A program made the translations under genes and the position numbers. From the NCBI RefSeq assembly GCF_002245215.1, contig NZ_NPMR01000001.1:868001-932000 (forward strand): DNA of 64,000 nt, given 5' to 3'. The notes beneath the pieces were generated by a model. That model searched no databases. It had not been told where the DNA came from and saw only the letters and a list, made by a program, of their open reading frames with translations. Shown piece after piece: positions 17,126-25,412 of the stretch. Numbering within the stretch: the stretch's first letter is position 1; each line of letters opens with the position of its first letter. Source of the DNA: Microbacterium sp. Yaish 1. Lineage in GTDB: Bacteria > Actinomycetota > Actinomycetes > Actinomycetales > Microbacteriaceae.

Positions 17126-18106
17126 ATGTCCCAGGTGAAGTCCGTCGTCACCGCGATCGCCATGCTGGGCGTCGTCGCACTCAGCGCCACCGCGTGCGCG
17201 AGCTCCAGCTCGCCGGGCGGCTCCGGCGGCGACGACGTCATCACGGTCGGGTTCGCCCAGACCGGTTCCGAGAGCGGATGGCGCAGCGCCAACACCGAGT
17301 CGATCAAGGAGGCGTTCTCGGCCGAGAACGGATTCGACCTGATCTTCAACGCCGCCGACAACAAGCCCGAGGCCCAGATCGCCGCGGTGCGCAGCTTCAT
17401 CAACCAGGGCGTCGACGCGATCGTCCTCGCCCCCATCGTCAGCGACGGCTGGGACGACGTCCTGAAGGAGGCGAAGGATGCCGGCATCCCCGTCATCCTC
17501 GAAGACCGCACCGTCTCGGCATCCGAGGATCTCTACGCCAGCTGGATCGGGCTCGACTTCGAGCAGGAGGGCAAGACCGCCGGCGAGTGGGTCGCCGAGA
17601 ACTTCGGCTCGAAGCCGACGAACATGGTGATCCTCGAGGGAACGACCGGCTCCTCCGCCGCCACCGACCGGCAGACCGGCTTCGACGCCGCCGTCGCCGG
17701 CACCGACATCACGGTCCTCGACTCGCAGACCGGCAACTTCACCCGCGCCGAGGGCAAGACGGTCATGGAAGGCTTCCTGCAGAAGTTCGGCTCCGAGATC
17801 AACGTCCTCTTCGCACACAACGACGACATGGGTCTCGGCGCCCTCGACGCGATCAAGGCGGCCGGCATGAAGCCGGGCACCGACATCCAGATCGTCACGA
17901 TCGACGCGGTCAAGGACGGCATGACGGCCCTGGCGAACGGCGAGTTCAACTTCATCGTCGAGTGCAACCCGCTGCTCGGCGAGAAGACGGCCGAGGTCGT
18001 GAAGTCGGTCCTCGCGGGCGAGACCGTCGACAAGAAGTACATCGTCGAGGACCAGAGCTTCACGCAGGAGCAGGCGAAGGAAGTCCTCGACAGCCGCCCC
18101 TACTGA
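17126..18106 (+). CDS. ytfQ: sugar-binding lipoprotein, YtfQ-like
   Basis: The start is ATG at 17126, with GAGGAGGT 5 nt upstream; the frame is open earlier but that extension has no signal. The 326-residue product has a lipoprotein signal with Cys24 (ALSATAC, a loose lipobox). The mature part is a periplasmic-binding protein of the ribose/galactofuranose type. Phrases such as GSESGWR, NKPEAQIAAVRSFINQGVDAI, SGSDGW-like APIVSDGW, TTGSSAATDRQTGF and FAHNDDMGLGALDAIK follow E. coli YtfQ, which binds galactofuranose. It delivers substrate to the ATPase and two permeases immediately downstream. Furanose specificity is inferred from resemblance; arabinofuranose or another hexofuranose is possible. 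Confidence 0.88.
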   Translation: MSQVKSVVTAIAMLGVVALSATACASSSSPGGSGGDDVITVGFAQTGSESGWRSANTESIKEAFSAENGFDLIFNAADNKPEAQIAAVRSFINQGVDAIVLAPIVSDGWDDVLKEAKDAGIPVILEDRTVSASEDLYASWIGLDFEQEGKTAGEWVAENFGSKPTNMVILEGTTGSSAATDRQTGFDAAVAGTDITVLDSQTGNFTRAEGKTVMEGFLQKFGSEINVLFAHNDDMGLGALDAIKAAGMKPGTDIQIVTIDAVKDGMTALANGEFNFIVECNPLLGEKTAEVVKSVLAGETVDKKYIVEDQSFTQEQAKEVLDSRPY

Positions 18107-18168
18107 TCCGACACCCGAGTGGCGGCCGGCACGCCGGCCGCCACTCTCCCCCTCCAGAAAGCGGGTCG

Positions 18169-19719
18169 ATGATGACCACGGAACGCCCGGTCGCAGTCGC
18201 GATGCGCGGGATCACCATCCAGTTCCCCGGCGTGAAGGCGCTCGACGCCGTCGATCTCACGCTCTACGGCGGCGAGATCCACTCCCTCATGGGAGAGAAC
18301 GGCGCCGGCAAGTCCACGCTCATCAAGGCGCTCACCGGCGTCTATGCGATCGACAGCGGCAGCATCGTCGTCGACCAACGCGAGCGCTCGTTCCGCAGCA
18401 CGGCCGATGCGCAGGCCGCGGGCATCTCGACGGTCTACCAGGAGGTGAACCTCTGCGCGAACCTGTCGGTCGCCGAGAACGTGATGCTCGGCAACGAGGT
18501 GCGCCGGGGCGGACGCATCGACTGGCGCGCGACCCACGAGGCGGCCGCCGGACATCTCGCGGAGCTCGGTCTCGACATCGACACGCGCTCCGTGCTGGCC
18601 AGCCACTCGATCGCGGTGCAGCAGCTCGTCGCCATCAGCCGGTCGATGGTCATCGACACGCGCGTCCTGATCCTGGACGAGCCGACGTCGAGCCTCGACC
18701 GCAGCGAGGTCGAGCAGCTGTTCGCGGTCATGCGGCGACTGCGCGACCGCGGCGTCGCGATCCTGTTCGTCTCGCACTTCCTCGACCAGATCTACGAGAT
18801 CTCCGACCGCCTGACGGTGCTGCGCAACGGCGGGCTCGTCGGGGAGTATCCCATCGCCGAGCTCGGCCGCGAGGCCCTCGTGGCACGCATGATCGGGCGT
18901 GAGCTGAGCGCCCTCGACGCCCTGTCGTCGACGGCGGAGCGCGAGATCGATCGCGACGCCGTCCCGGTCCTGCGCGCCCGGGGCGTCGGCCGGCGGGGCG
19001 TCATCGAAGCCGCCGACCTCGACGTGCATCGCGGCGAGGTCGTCGGGCTCGCCGGCCTGCTGGGCTCGGGCCGCACGGAGCTGGCGCGCCTGCTCGCCGG
19101 CGCGGACCGCTCGGACGGTGGCACCGTCGAGGTCGACGGCGCCGCGACACGTCTGACCAGCCCGCGGCACGCGCTCGACCGCGGCATCGCGTTCTCGTCC
19201 GAGGACCGCCGCTCCGAGGGCATCGTCGCCGACCTCACCGTCGCCGAGAACATCGTGCTCGGCGTTCAGGCGCGGCGCGGCGCACTGCGCCGGGTCCCCC
19301 AGAGCGAGCGCGATGCGCTGGTCGCGGAGTACCTCGAAGCGCTCGGTGTCCGCCCCGCCGACCCCAACGCCCTCGTCCGCAACCTCTCGGGCGGGAACCA
19401 GCAGAAGGTGCTGCTGGCACGGTGGCTCGCCACCGCCCCCGAACTGCTCATCCTCGACGAGCCCACCCGCGGCATCGACGTCGGCGCGAAGGCCGACATC
19501 CAGCGCAAGGTCGCCGAGCTCGCGGCCCAGGGACTGGCCGTGGTGTTCATCTCCTCGGAGCTCGAGGAGGTGCTGCGCATCGCGCAACGCGTCGCGGTCC
19601 TGCGCGATCGCCGCAAGATCGGCGAGCTGATGACGCAGGATGTGGACGTCGACACACTGGTCGCCTTCATCGCCGAGGGCGACGCCGAGGACCCCTCGGG
19701 TAAGGAGAAGATCGCGTGA
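18169..19719 (+). CDS. ytfR: sugar ABC transporter ATPase, YtfR-like
   Basis: The 516-residue product has two fused ABC cassettes, as in RbsA/YtfR. The first shows GENGAGKST (about residue 44), a Q-loop, a diverged SHSIAVQQLVAI signature and Walker B VLILDEPTSSLD. The second shows GLLGSGRTE, a degenerate P-loop typical of the second half, then NLSGGNQQKVLLARW and LILDEPTRGIDVGAK. The start was set at the ATG of 18169 (MMTTERP); a second ATG follows at once. It overlaps the next permease gene by 4 nt. It energises uptake through the permeases at 19716 and 20756. A second ATPase of the same kind is encoded at 21822. Confidence 0.9.
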   Translation: MMTTERPVAVAMRGITIQFPGVKALDAVDLTLYGGEIHSLMGENGAGKSTLIKALTGVYAIDSGSIVVDQRERSFRSTADAQAAGISTVYQEVNLCANLSVAENVMLGNEVRRGGRIDWRATHEAAAGHLAELGLDIDTRSVLASHSIAVQQLVAISRSMVIDTRVLILDEPTSSLDRSEVEQLFAVMRRLRDRGVAILFVSHFLDQIYEISDRLTVLRNGGLVGEYPIAELGREALVARMIGRELSALDALSSTAEREIDRDAVPVLRARGVGRRGVIEAADLDVHRGEVVGLAGLLGSGRTELARLLAGADRSDGGTVEVDGAATRLTSPRHALDRGIAFSSEDRRSEGIVADLTVAENIVLGVQARRGALRRVPQSERDALVAEYLEALGVRPADPNALVRNLSGGNQQKVLLARWLATAPELLILDEPTRGIDVGAKADIQRKVAELAAQGLAVVFISSELEEVLRIAQRVAVLRDRRKIGELMTQDVDVDTLVAFIAEGDAEDPSGKEKIA

Positions 19720-20759
19720 AGAAGCTGTTCACGCACCGGCTCGTCTGGCCGGTGCTCGCCCTCGTGGCCCTGATCGCGGTCAACACCGTGTCGCGGCCCT
19801 CGTTCCTGAGCGTGACGGTGCAGAACGGGCAGCTGTACGGCTCGCTCATCGACATCCTCCGCAACAGCGCCCCGCTCATGCTCGTCGCCCTCGGGATGAC
19901 GCTCGTGATCGCCACGCGAGGGATCGACCTCTCGGTGGGTGCGATCATGGCGGTCTCGGGCGCCGTCGCCCTGACGATCATCGAGGCCTCGCCCGAGCCG
20001 GGGAACCTCGGCGTCGTCGCGATCGCCATCGCGGCCGGCGTGGGCACCTCGCTCGTCCTCGGCGCCTGGAACGGCTTCCTCGTCGCCGTGCTCGGCATCC
20101 AGCCGATCATCGCCACGCTCGTCCTCATGCTCGCCGGACGCGGTGTCGCTCTGCTCATCACGCGCGGATTCATCACGACGATCAACAGCGAGCCGTACCA
20201 GTTCATGGCGCAGGGATACGTGTTCGGCCTGCCCTTCGCCCTGTGCGTCTCGGTCGCCGCGATCATCGTCGTCGCCGTCGTCCAGCGGCGCACCGCCCTC
20301 GGGATGCTGACCGAGGCCGTCGGCATCAACCCCGAGGCGAGCCGCCTGGCGGGCGTCCGCTCGCGCGGGATCATCTGGGGCACCTACATCGCCAGCGGCA
20401 CCCTCGCCGGCATCGCGGGCATCCTCTACAGCTCGAACATCATGGCCGCCGACGCGAACGCGGCCGGCATGTACATCGAGCTCGACGCGATCCTCGCCGT
20501 CGTGCTCGGCGGCACCTCGCTCGCGGGCGGCAAGTTCAGCATCGCCGGCACCGTCATCGGCGTGTTCACGATCCAGACCCTCAAGACCACGATCACCTTC
20601 CTCGGGGTCCCGCCCGCGGTGAGCCCGGTGTTCATGGCCGGAGCGGTGCTCGTGGTCGTCCTGCTGCAGTCGCGCCGCGTGCGCGGCTGGTTCACCTCCG
20701 GCGCCCGTCCCGCGGCCCGCCCGGTCTCCACCCGCTCCGACGCGAAGGTGCTGTCATGA
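19716..20759 (+). CDS. ytfT: sugar ABC permease, YtfT-like
   Basis: The 347-residue product is a BPD_transp_2-family permease, with about ten hydrophobic segments and the family motif GGIDLSVG-like TRGIDLSVGAIMAVSG at about residue 67. The start is the GTG at 19716, overlapping the ATPase stop (GTGA). It ends by overlapping the next permease (ATGA), so the four transporter genes are translationally coupled. It forms a heterodimeric channel with the product of 20756. Confidence 0.88.
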   Translation: MKKLFTHRLVWPVLALVALIAVNTVSRPSFLSVTVQNGQLYGSLIDILRNSAPLMLVALGMTLVIATRGIDLSVGAIMAVSGAVALTIIEASPEPGNLGVVAIAIAAGVGTSLVLGAWNGFLVAVLGIQPIIATLVLMLAGRGVALLITRGFITTINSEPYQFMAQGYVFGLPFALCVSVAAIIVVAVVQRRTALGMLTEAVGINPEASRLAGVRSRGIIWGTYIASGTLAGIAGILYSSNIMAADANAAGMYIELDAILAVVLGGTSLAGGKFSIAGTVIGVFTIQTLKTTITFLGVPPAVSPVFMAGAVLVVVLLQSRRVRGWFTSGARPAARPVSTRSDAKVLS

Positions 20760-21778
20760 CATCGCTCACCGCTGCCCCCCGCGCGCACGAGCGCGCCCTG
20801 ACCCCCTGGCGCCGCTTCCTCAGCCGCCACATCGCCCTCGTGCCGGTGTTCGCCGCCGCCGCGATCCTCGTCGTGATGATCGTGGGCGCGATGATCAACT
20901 TCCCGAACTTCCAGCTGCCCCGCATCCTGTCGTCGATCCTGCTCGACAACGCCTACCTGCTGGTGCTCGCGGTGGGGATGACCTTCGTGATCCTCACCGG
21001 CGGCATCGACCTCTCGGTCGGCGCCGTGATGGCATTCACCGGCATCCTGTGCGCACGCCTGCTGTCGGAGGGAGTGCCCGTCGCGGTCGCCGTCCCGGCG
21101 ATGATCGTGATCGGCGGCGCGATCGGCCTGCTGATCGGCGTGCTCGTGCAGTTCTTCGACGTGCAGCCCTTCATCGCCTCGCTCATCGGGATGTTCCTCG
21201 CCCGCGGCCTCGCCTTCGTCGTGAGCCTGGAGTCGATCAAGGTCGCCGACGACGGGCTGCTGTGGCTGCAGTCGACCCGGCTGTCGGTCGGGGGCGGCTG
21301 GTACATCACGCCCACCGGCATCCTGGCTCTGCTCACCGTCGTGCTCGCGGCCCTCGTGCTGCGCTACACGCGCTTCGGCCGCACCGTCTACGCGATCGGC
21401 GGCAGCGAGCAGTCGGCGCGCCTCATGGGTCTGCCGGTGGTCCGCACCCGCCTGCTGGTGTACGTCATCAGCGGCGTGTGCGCAGGTATCGCGGGCATCG
21501 TGCTCACGGCGTACTCGGGCGCGGGCTATCCCCTCAACGGCGTCGGGACCGAGCTCGACACGATCGCCGCGGTGGTCATCGGCGGCACCCTCCTCACGGG
21601 AGGAAGCGGCTTCGTCGTCGGGTCGCTCATCGGCGTGTTCGTCTACGGCCTCATCCGCACGATCATCTCGTTCCTGGGCGCCGAGCAGTCGTGGACGCGC
21701 ATCACGGTGGGCGCACTGCTGCTCGTGTTCGTCGTGGTGCAGCGGGTGATCGTCAGCCGATCCGCGACGCGGCGGTGA
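20756..21778 (+). CDS. yjfF: sugar ABC permease, YjfF-like
   Basis: The 340-residue product is the second BPD_transp_2 permease. TGGIDLSVGAVMAFTG at about residue 82 is the family motif. The start is ATG at 20756 in the ATGA overlap; earlier in-frame codons lie within the previous gene and give an Arg-rich nonsense extension. The order binding protein, ATPase, permease, permease equals that of ytfQ-ytfR-ytfT-yjfF in enteric bacteria. A GC-rich hairpin follows directly at 21781-21810. Confidence 0.88.
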   Translation: MTSLTAAPRAHERALTPWRRFLSRHIALVPVFAAAAILVVMIVGAMINFPNFQLPRILSSILLDNAYLLVLAVGMTFVILTGGIDLSVGAVMAFTGILCARLLSEGVPVAVAVPAMIVIGGAIGLLIGVLVQFFDVQPFIASLIGMFLARGLAFVVSLESIKVADDGLLWLQSTRLSVGGGWYITPTGILALLTVVLAALVLRYTRFGRTVYAIGGSEQSARLMGLPVVRTRLLVYVISGVCAGIAGIVLTAYSGAGYPLNGVGTELDTIAAVVIGGTLLTGGSGFVVGSLIGVFVYGLIRTIISFLGAEQSWTRITVGALLLVFVVVQRVIVSRSATRR

Positions 21779-21780
21779 CG

Positions 21781-21810
21781 GCCCGCCGCGCCGCGGCAGC
21801 GCGGCGGGGC
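21781..21810 (+). terminator. GC hairpin between permease and second ATPase
   Basis: GCCCGCCGCGC at 21781-21791 pairs with GCGCGGCGGGGC at 21799-21810, with one bulged G and a 7-nt loop. It begins 2 nt after the permease stop. No U-run follows. It may attenuate transcription into the second ATPase and the LacI gene, or protect the transporter message. Confidence 0.55.
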
Positions 21811-21821
21811 GTCGGGGCGGC

Positions 21822-23405
21822 ATGATGGTGCGCATGGATCCCGAGGCGGCGCCGACGCTCGAGGTGCGCGGCGCCGACGTGCGCTTCGGCCCCGAGCAGG
21901 CGCTCGCGAACGTCGATCTGCGGCTGTTCGCGGGCGAGGTGCACTCGCTGATGGGCGAGAACGGCGCCGGGAAGTCGACGCTCATCAAGGCGATCACCGG
22001 AGCGCTCCGCCTGGACGCCGGCGAGATCCTGCTCGACGGGGCACCGGTGCACCTGGCTCGCCCCGCGGACGCGCTCGCGGCGGGCATCTCCACCGTCTAC
22101 CAGGAGATCGACCTGCTGCCGAACCTCACGGTCGCCGAGAACGTCTCGCTCGGGCGCGAGCCGCGTCGGTTCGGGATCATCGACCACGGCGAGATGCGGC
22201 GACGTGCGGCGACGGCGCTGGAGTCGCTCGGGGTCTCGATCGACCCGGGTTCGCTGCTGTCGTCGCATTCGCTCGCGGTGCAGCAGCTCGTGGCCATCGC
22301 GCGGGCGGTGTCGGGCGCGAACCTCCGCGTGCTCGTGCTCGACGAGCCGACCTCGAGCCTCGACGCCGACGAGGTCGCCGAGCTGTTCCGCGTCGTCCGC
22401 GAGCTGACGGCCCGCGGCATCGCCGTGCTGTTCGTGTCTCACTTCCTCGACCAGGTCTACGAGCTGTGCGACCGCGTCACGGTGCTGCGCGGGGGCCGCT
22501 TCGTCGGCGAGTACTCCACCACCGAGCTGCTGCGCGTCGAGCTCGTCGAGAAGATGCTCGGCGACTCCGCGGCCCGGCTCGCCGCGATCGACGAGGAGAC
22601 CCCGCCGCCGAGCGAAGGCCCCCTCGTGCTGTCGGCCCGCGGCGCCCGCTCGGGCCGGACGCGGCAGCCGTTCGACCTGGAGCTGGTCGAGGGCGAGGTG
22701 ATCGGTTTCGCGGGCCTGCTCGGTTCCGGGCGCACCGAGTTCGCGCGTGCCCTCACGGGAGTCGACGGTCTCGACGAGGGCACGGTGCTCCTCGACGGCA
22801 CCCCGCTCGGGGGGCGCGGGCCGCGGGCGGCGATCGGTCGGGGCGTCGTGTATTCGTCGGAGAACCGTCGCACCGAGGGCGTGCTGGGCGACCTCAGCGT
22901 GCTCGAGAACATCACGCTCGCCCTGCAGGCGCAACGCGGCATCCTGCGTCCCGTGGGCGCCGCGCGCGCTCGCGAGCTCGCCCGGAGCTGGATCGAGGCC
23001 CTCAACATCCGGCCCGCCGACATCGATCGCCCGGTCCGGGAGCTCTCGGGCGGCAACCAGCAGAAGGTCCTGCTCGCCCGGCTGCTCGCCCTGTCGCCGC
23101 GCGTCGTCGTGCTCGACGAGCCGACGCGCGGCATCGACGTGGGCGCGAAGGCCGAGGTGCAGCGCCTGGTCGGCGAGCTCGCCGACAACGGCGTCTCCGT
23201 CGTCTACATCTCGGCCGAGCTCGACGAGGTGCTGCGCGTCTCGCACACCGTCGCGGTCGTCCGTGACGGCCGTATCGCCCATGTCGTGCCGGCCGCGGAT
23301 CTCACCTCCGACCTGCTGATCGCGCTCGTGGCGCGCGCCGACGAATCCGCCGCCGAATCCGCCGACGAATCCGCCGCCGACAAGACCGAAGAGGCCGATG
23401 ACTGA
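21822..23405 (+). CDS. second sugar ABC ATPase (paralogue)
   Basis: The 527-residue product is another double-cassette ATPase of the RbsA/YtfR class and a close paralogue of the product of 18169. It shows GENGAGKST, SHSLAVQQLVAI, VLVLDEPTSSLD in the first half, and GLLGSGRTE, ELSGGNQQKVLLARL and VVLDEPTRGIDVGAK in the second. Three start codons are clustered (21822, 21825, 21834) and none has a clear ribosome site. The C-terminus carries a repeated DESAAES/DESAAD tail, polar and probably disordered, absent from the first ATPase. No extra permease accompanies it. It may serve the same permease pair, or a permease encoded elsewhere. It overlaps the LacI gene by 8 nt. Confidence 0.85.
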   Translation: MMVRMDPEAAPTLEVRGADVRFGPEQALANVDLRLFAGEVHSLMGENGAGKSTLIKAITGALRLDAGEILLDGAPVHLARPADALAAGISTVYQEIDLLPNLTVAENVSLGREPRRFGIIDHGEMRRRAATALESLGVSIDPGSLLSSHSLAVQQLVAIARAVSGANLRVLVLDEPTSSLDADEVAELFRVVRELTARGIAVLFVSHFLDQVYELCDRVTVLRGGRFVGEYSTTELLRVELVEKMLGDSAARLAAIDEETPPPSEGPLVLSARGARSGRTRQPFDLELVEGEVIGFAGLLGSGRTEFARALTGVDGLDEGTVLLDGTPLGGRGPRAAIGRGVVYSSENRRTEGVLGDLSVLENITLALQAQRGILRPVGAARARELARSWIEALNIRPADIDRPVRELSGGNQQKVLLARLLALSPRVVVLDEPTRGIDVGAKAEVQRLVGELADNGVSVVYISAELDEVLRVSHTVAVVRDGRIAHVVPAADLTSDLLIALVARADESAAESADESAADKTEEADD

Positions 23406-24411
23406 CGCGCGCACGCCCCGGGCGGCGAACATCTTCGACGTCGCGAGACTCGCCGGCGTCTCGCACCAGACGGTCTCGCGGGTGCTCAACGACATGCCGA
23501 ACGTGCGGCCCGCGACGCGCGAGCGGGTGGAGAAGGCGATCGCGCAGCTGCGCTACAGCCCGTCCCCCGCGGCGCGGGCGCTCGTGACCCGCCGCACCCG
23601 GACGATCGGCCTCATCACCCCCGGCACCGTCCAGTTCGGCCCGACGTCGGTCGCGACTCACTTCAACTTCGCCGCGCGGTCGGAGCGCTACAACGTCGAC
23701 GCGATCAGCTCGCCCGAGAGCGATGTCGTCGCTGTGCGCGCGGCGATCGACGGGCTGCTCCGGCAGCGCGTCGACGCCATCGTCCTCATCGTGGTCGATC
23801 TCGACGTGCTCGCGGCCGTGCAGGGGCTCGAGCTCGACATCCCGCTCGTCGCCGTCGCCGCCACCAGCCGCCCGCACCCGCAGCTCGTGGCGATCGACCA
23901 GTACCGCGGTGCGCGCAGTGCCGTACGCCACCTCGCCGAGAGCGGGCACCGGCGCATCCATCACATCGCGGGCCCGGCCCGTAACCCCGATGCCGCCGAG
24001 CGCGTGCGCGGCTGGCGCGACGAGCTCGTCGCGAGGCGGCTGGACATCCCACCGCTCACGTACGGCGACTGGTCGGCCGCGAGCGGCTTCGGCATCGCGA
24101 TCGACAGCGACATCGCCCCCGGCGACGGCATCTTCGTGGGCAACGACCACATGGCGATCGGCGTGCTCTCCGCCCTCCGCGAGCGCGGGCTCCGGGTGCC
24201 CGAGGACGTCGGCATCGTCGGCTTCGACAACGTCCCCGAGGCCGCCTTCCTCTACCCCGCGCTCACCACGGTGGAACAGGACTTCCCGGCGCTCGGCGCC
24301 CTGATCATGCAGAAGGTGCTGCTCGTGGTGGAGCAGCCCGACGTCGTGACCGAGGCCACCCCGCTGCCGACCCGCCTCATCGTCCGGCAGTCGTCGGTCT
24401 CGGACGGCTGA
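23398..24411 (+). CDS. LacI-family repressor of furanose operon
   Basis: The 337-residue product has an N-terminal LacI HTH (NIFDVARLAGVSHQTVSRVL, residues about 11-30) with the hinge helix around SPSPAARAL. A sugar-binding periplasmic-protein-like core follows, with FVGNDHMAIGVLSAL and VGIVGFDNVPEA. The ATG overlaps the ATPase gene by 8 nt. As the last gene of the transporter operon it most likely binds the two GTGAGCGCT-type palindromes upstream of 17126 and is released by the imported sugar or a metabolite of it. Confidence 0.88.
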   Translation: MTDARTPRAANIFDVARLAGVSHQTVSRVLNDMPNVRPATRERVEKAIAQLRYSPSPAARALVTRRTRTIGLITPGTVQFGPTSVATHFNFAARSERYNVDAISSPESDVVAVRAAIDGLLRQRVDAIVLIVVDLDVLAAVQGLELDIPLVAVAATSRPHPQLVAIDQYRGARSAVRHLAESGHRRIHHIAGPARNPDAAERVRGWRDELVARRLDIPPLTYGDWSAASGFGIAIDSDIAPGDGIFVGNDHMAIGVLSALRERGLRVPEDVGIVGFDNVPEAAFLYPALTTVEQDFPALGALIMQKVLLVVEQPDVVTEATPLPTRLIVRQSSVSDG

Positions 24412-24458
24412 GCGCCGCTCCCAGCGTTCTCGTGACCGGGTGCGGCACGATCGTTCCC

Positions 24459-25349
24459 ATGGCCTCTCGATCCCGGATGCGGCGGCGCCGTCGCCGGATC
24501 GGGATCGCCGCGGTCCTCGTGCTGGTCCCCGTGCTGCTGGTCACGGTCATCGTGGCGATCGGCGTGACCGCGACGAACCTCGCGCTGCGTCCGGGCGGCG
24601 CGCCGCCGCCGGGCGAACCGCCGCGCGCCCTCCCGCCGAACGTCGGCGCCATCGACCCCGGCAACCTCATCGACGACGCGCTGTTCTTCGACCGCGACGC
24701 GCTCTCCGCCGCCGAGATCCAGCAGTTCCTCGACGACCGGATCGGCGAATGCGGGAACGGGGCGTGTCTGAACGTCGCGACCGCCGGCATCTCCTCCCGC
24801 GAGGCGCGCGTGTCCGAGCGCACGGGCGAGGTCATCTGCCGGGCGATCGAGGGCGGCGAGCTGCCCGTCGCGGAGATCATCCACCGCGTGCAGGAGGCCT
24901 GCGGGATCTCGGCGCGCGTCATCCTCGTGACCCTCCAGAAGGAGCAGTCGCTGGTCGAGGGGCGCGCGGCCCGGGCGCCGTCGGAGGGCCGGCTGCGCGC
25001 CGCGATGGGCGCGAGCTGTCCCGACACCGCGCCGTGCGATCCGCAGTACGAGGGCGTGGGCGCGCAGATCGTGGCCGGGGCGACCGACCTGGCCTCGTAC
25101 CGCGCGTCCGACTTCATGCGTCAGCCCGGCACGCATTTCATCGCCTTCCACCCCGACCCCGCGTGCGGCGGGACGGATGTCGCGATCGCGAACGACGCGA
25201 CGGCGGCGCTGTACAACTACACGCCCTATCAGCCCGACCCGGCCGCGATGTCGGCGGGCTGGGGCCCGGGCGGCCCGTGCTCGTCATACGGCAACCGCAA
25301 CTTCGCCTACTACTTCGCGCTGTGGTTCGGTTCGGTGCGAGCCGGATGA
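24459..25349 (+). CDS. secreted domain protein, hemagglutinin-like, unknown role
   Basis: The 296-residue product begins at ATG 24459 with a run of basic residues, then a membrane or signal segment of about 24 residues. A Pro-rich linker (GGAPPPGEPPRALPP) leads to a domain seen in many actinobacterial surface proteins. Its landmarks are DPGNLIDDALFFD, an ACGISARVILVTLQKEQSLV block, GASCPDTAPCDPQYEGVGAQI and a final YNYTPYQP ... CSSYGNRNFAYYFALWFG. The Cys residues are well paired for export. In other proteins the domain occurs beside peptidoglycan-binding repeats, but its activity is unknown to me. The EQSLV segment recalls lysozyme-like folds; I would not claim hydrolase activity. Confidence 0.75.
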   Translation: MASRSRMRRRRRRIGIAAVLVLVPVLLVTVIVAIGVTATNLALRPGGAPPPGEPPRALPPNVGAIDPGNLIDDALFFDRDALSAAEIQQFLDDRIGECGNGACLNVATAGISSREARVSERTGEVICRAIEGGELPVAEIIHRVQEACGISARVILVTLQKEQSLVEGRAARAPSEGRLRAAMGASCPDTAPCDPQYEGVGAQIVAGATDLASYRASDFMRQPGTHFIAFHPDPACGGTDVAIANDATAALYNYTPYQPDPAAMSAGWGPGGPCSSYGNRNFAYYFALWFGSVRAG

Positions 25350-25373
25350 GGGTCCGAGCCGGATAAGCGCCCG

Positions 25374-25398
25374 CTGTGCGCCTGCTCTGCGCGCACAG
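25374..25398 (+). terminator. hairpin after secreted protein gene
   Basis: CTGTGCGC at 25374-25381 pairs with GCGCACAG at 25391-25398 around a 9-nt loop. It lies 25 nt after the stop at 25349 and 15 nt before the next GTG, so it could terminate or form part of the leader of the next gene. Confidence 0.4.
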
Positions 25399-25412
25399 GC
25401 GGAAGCACTATC

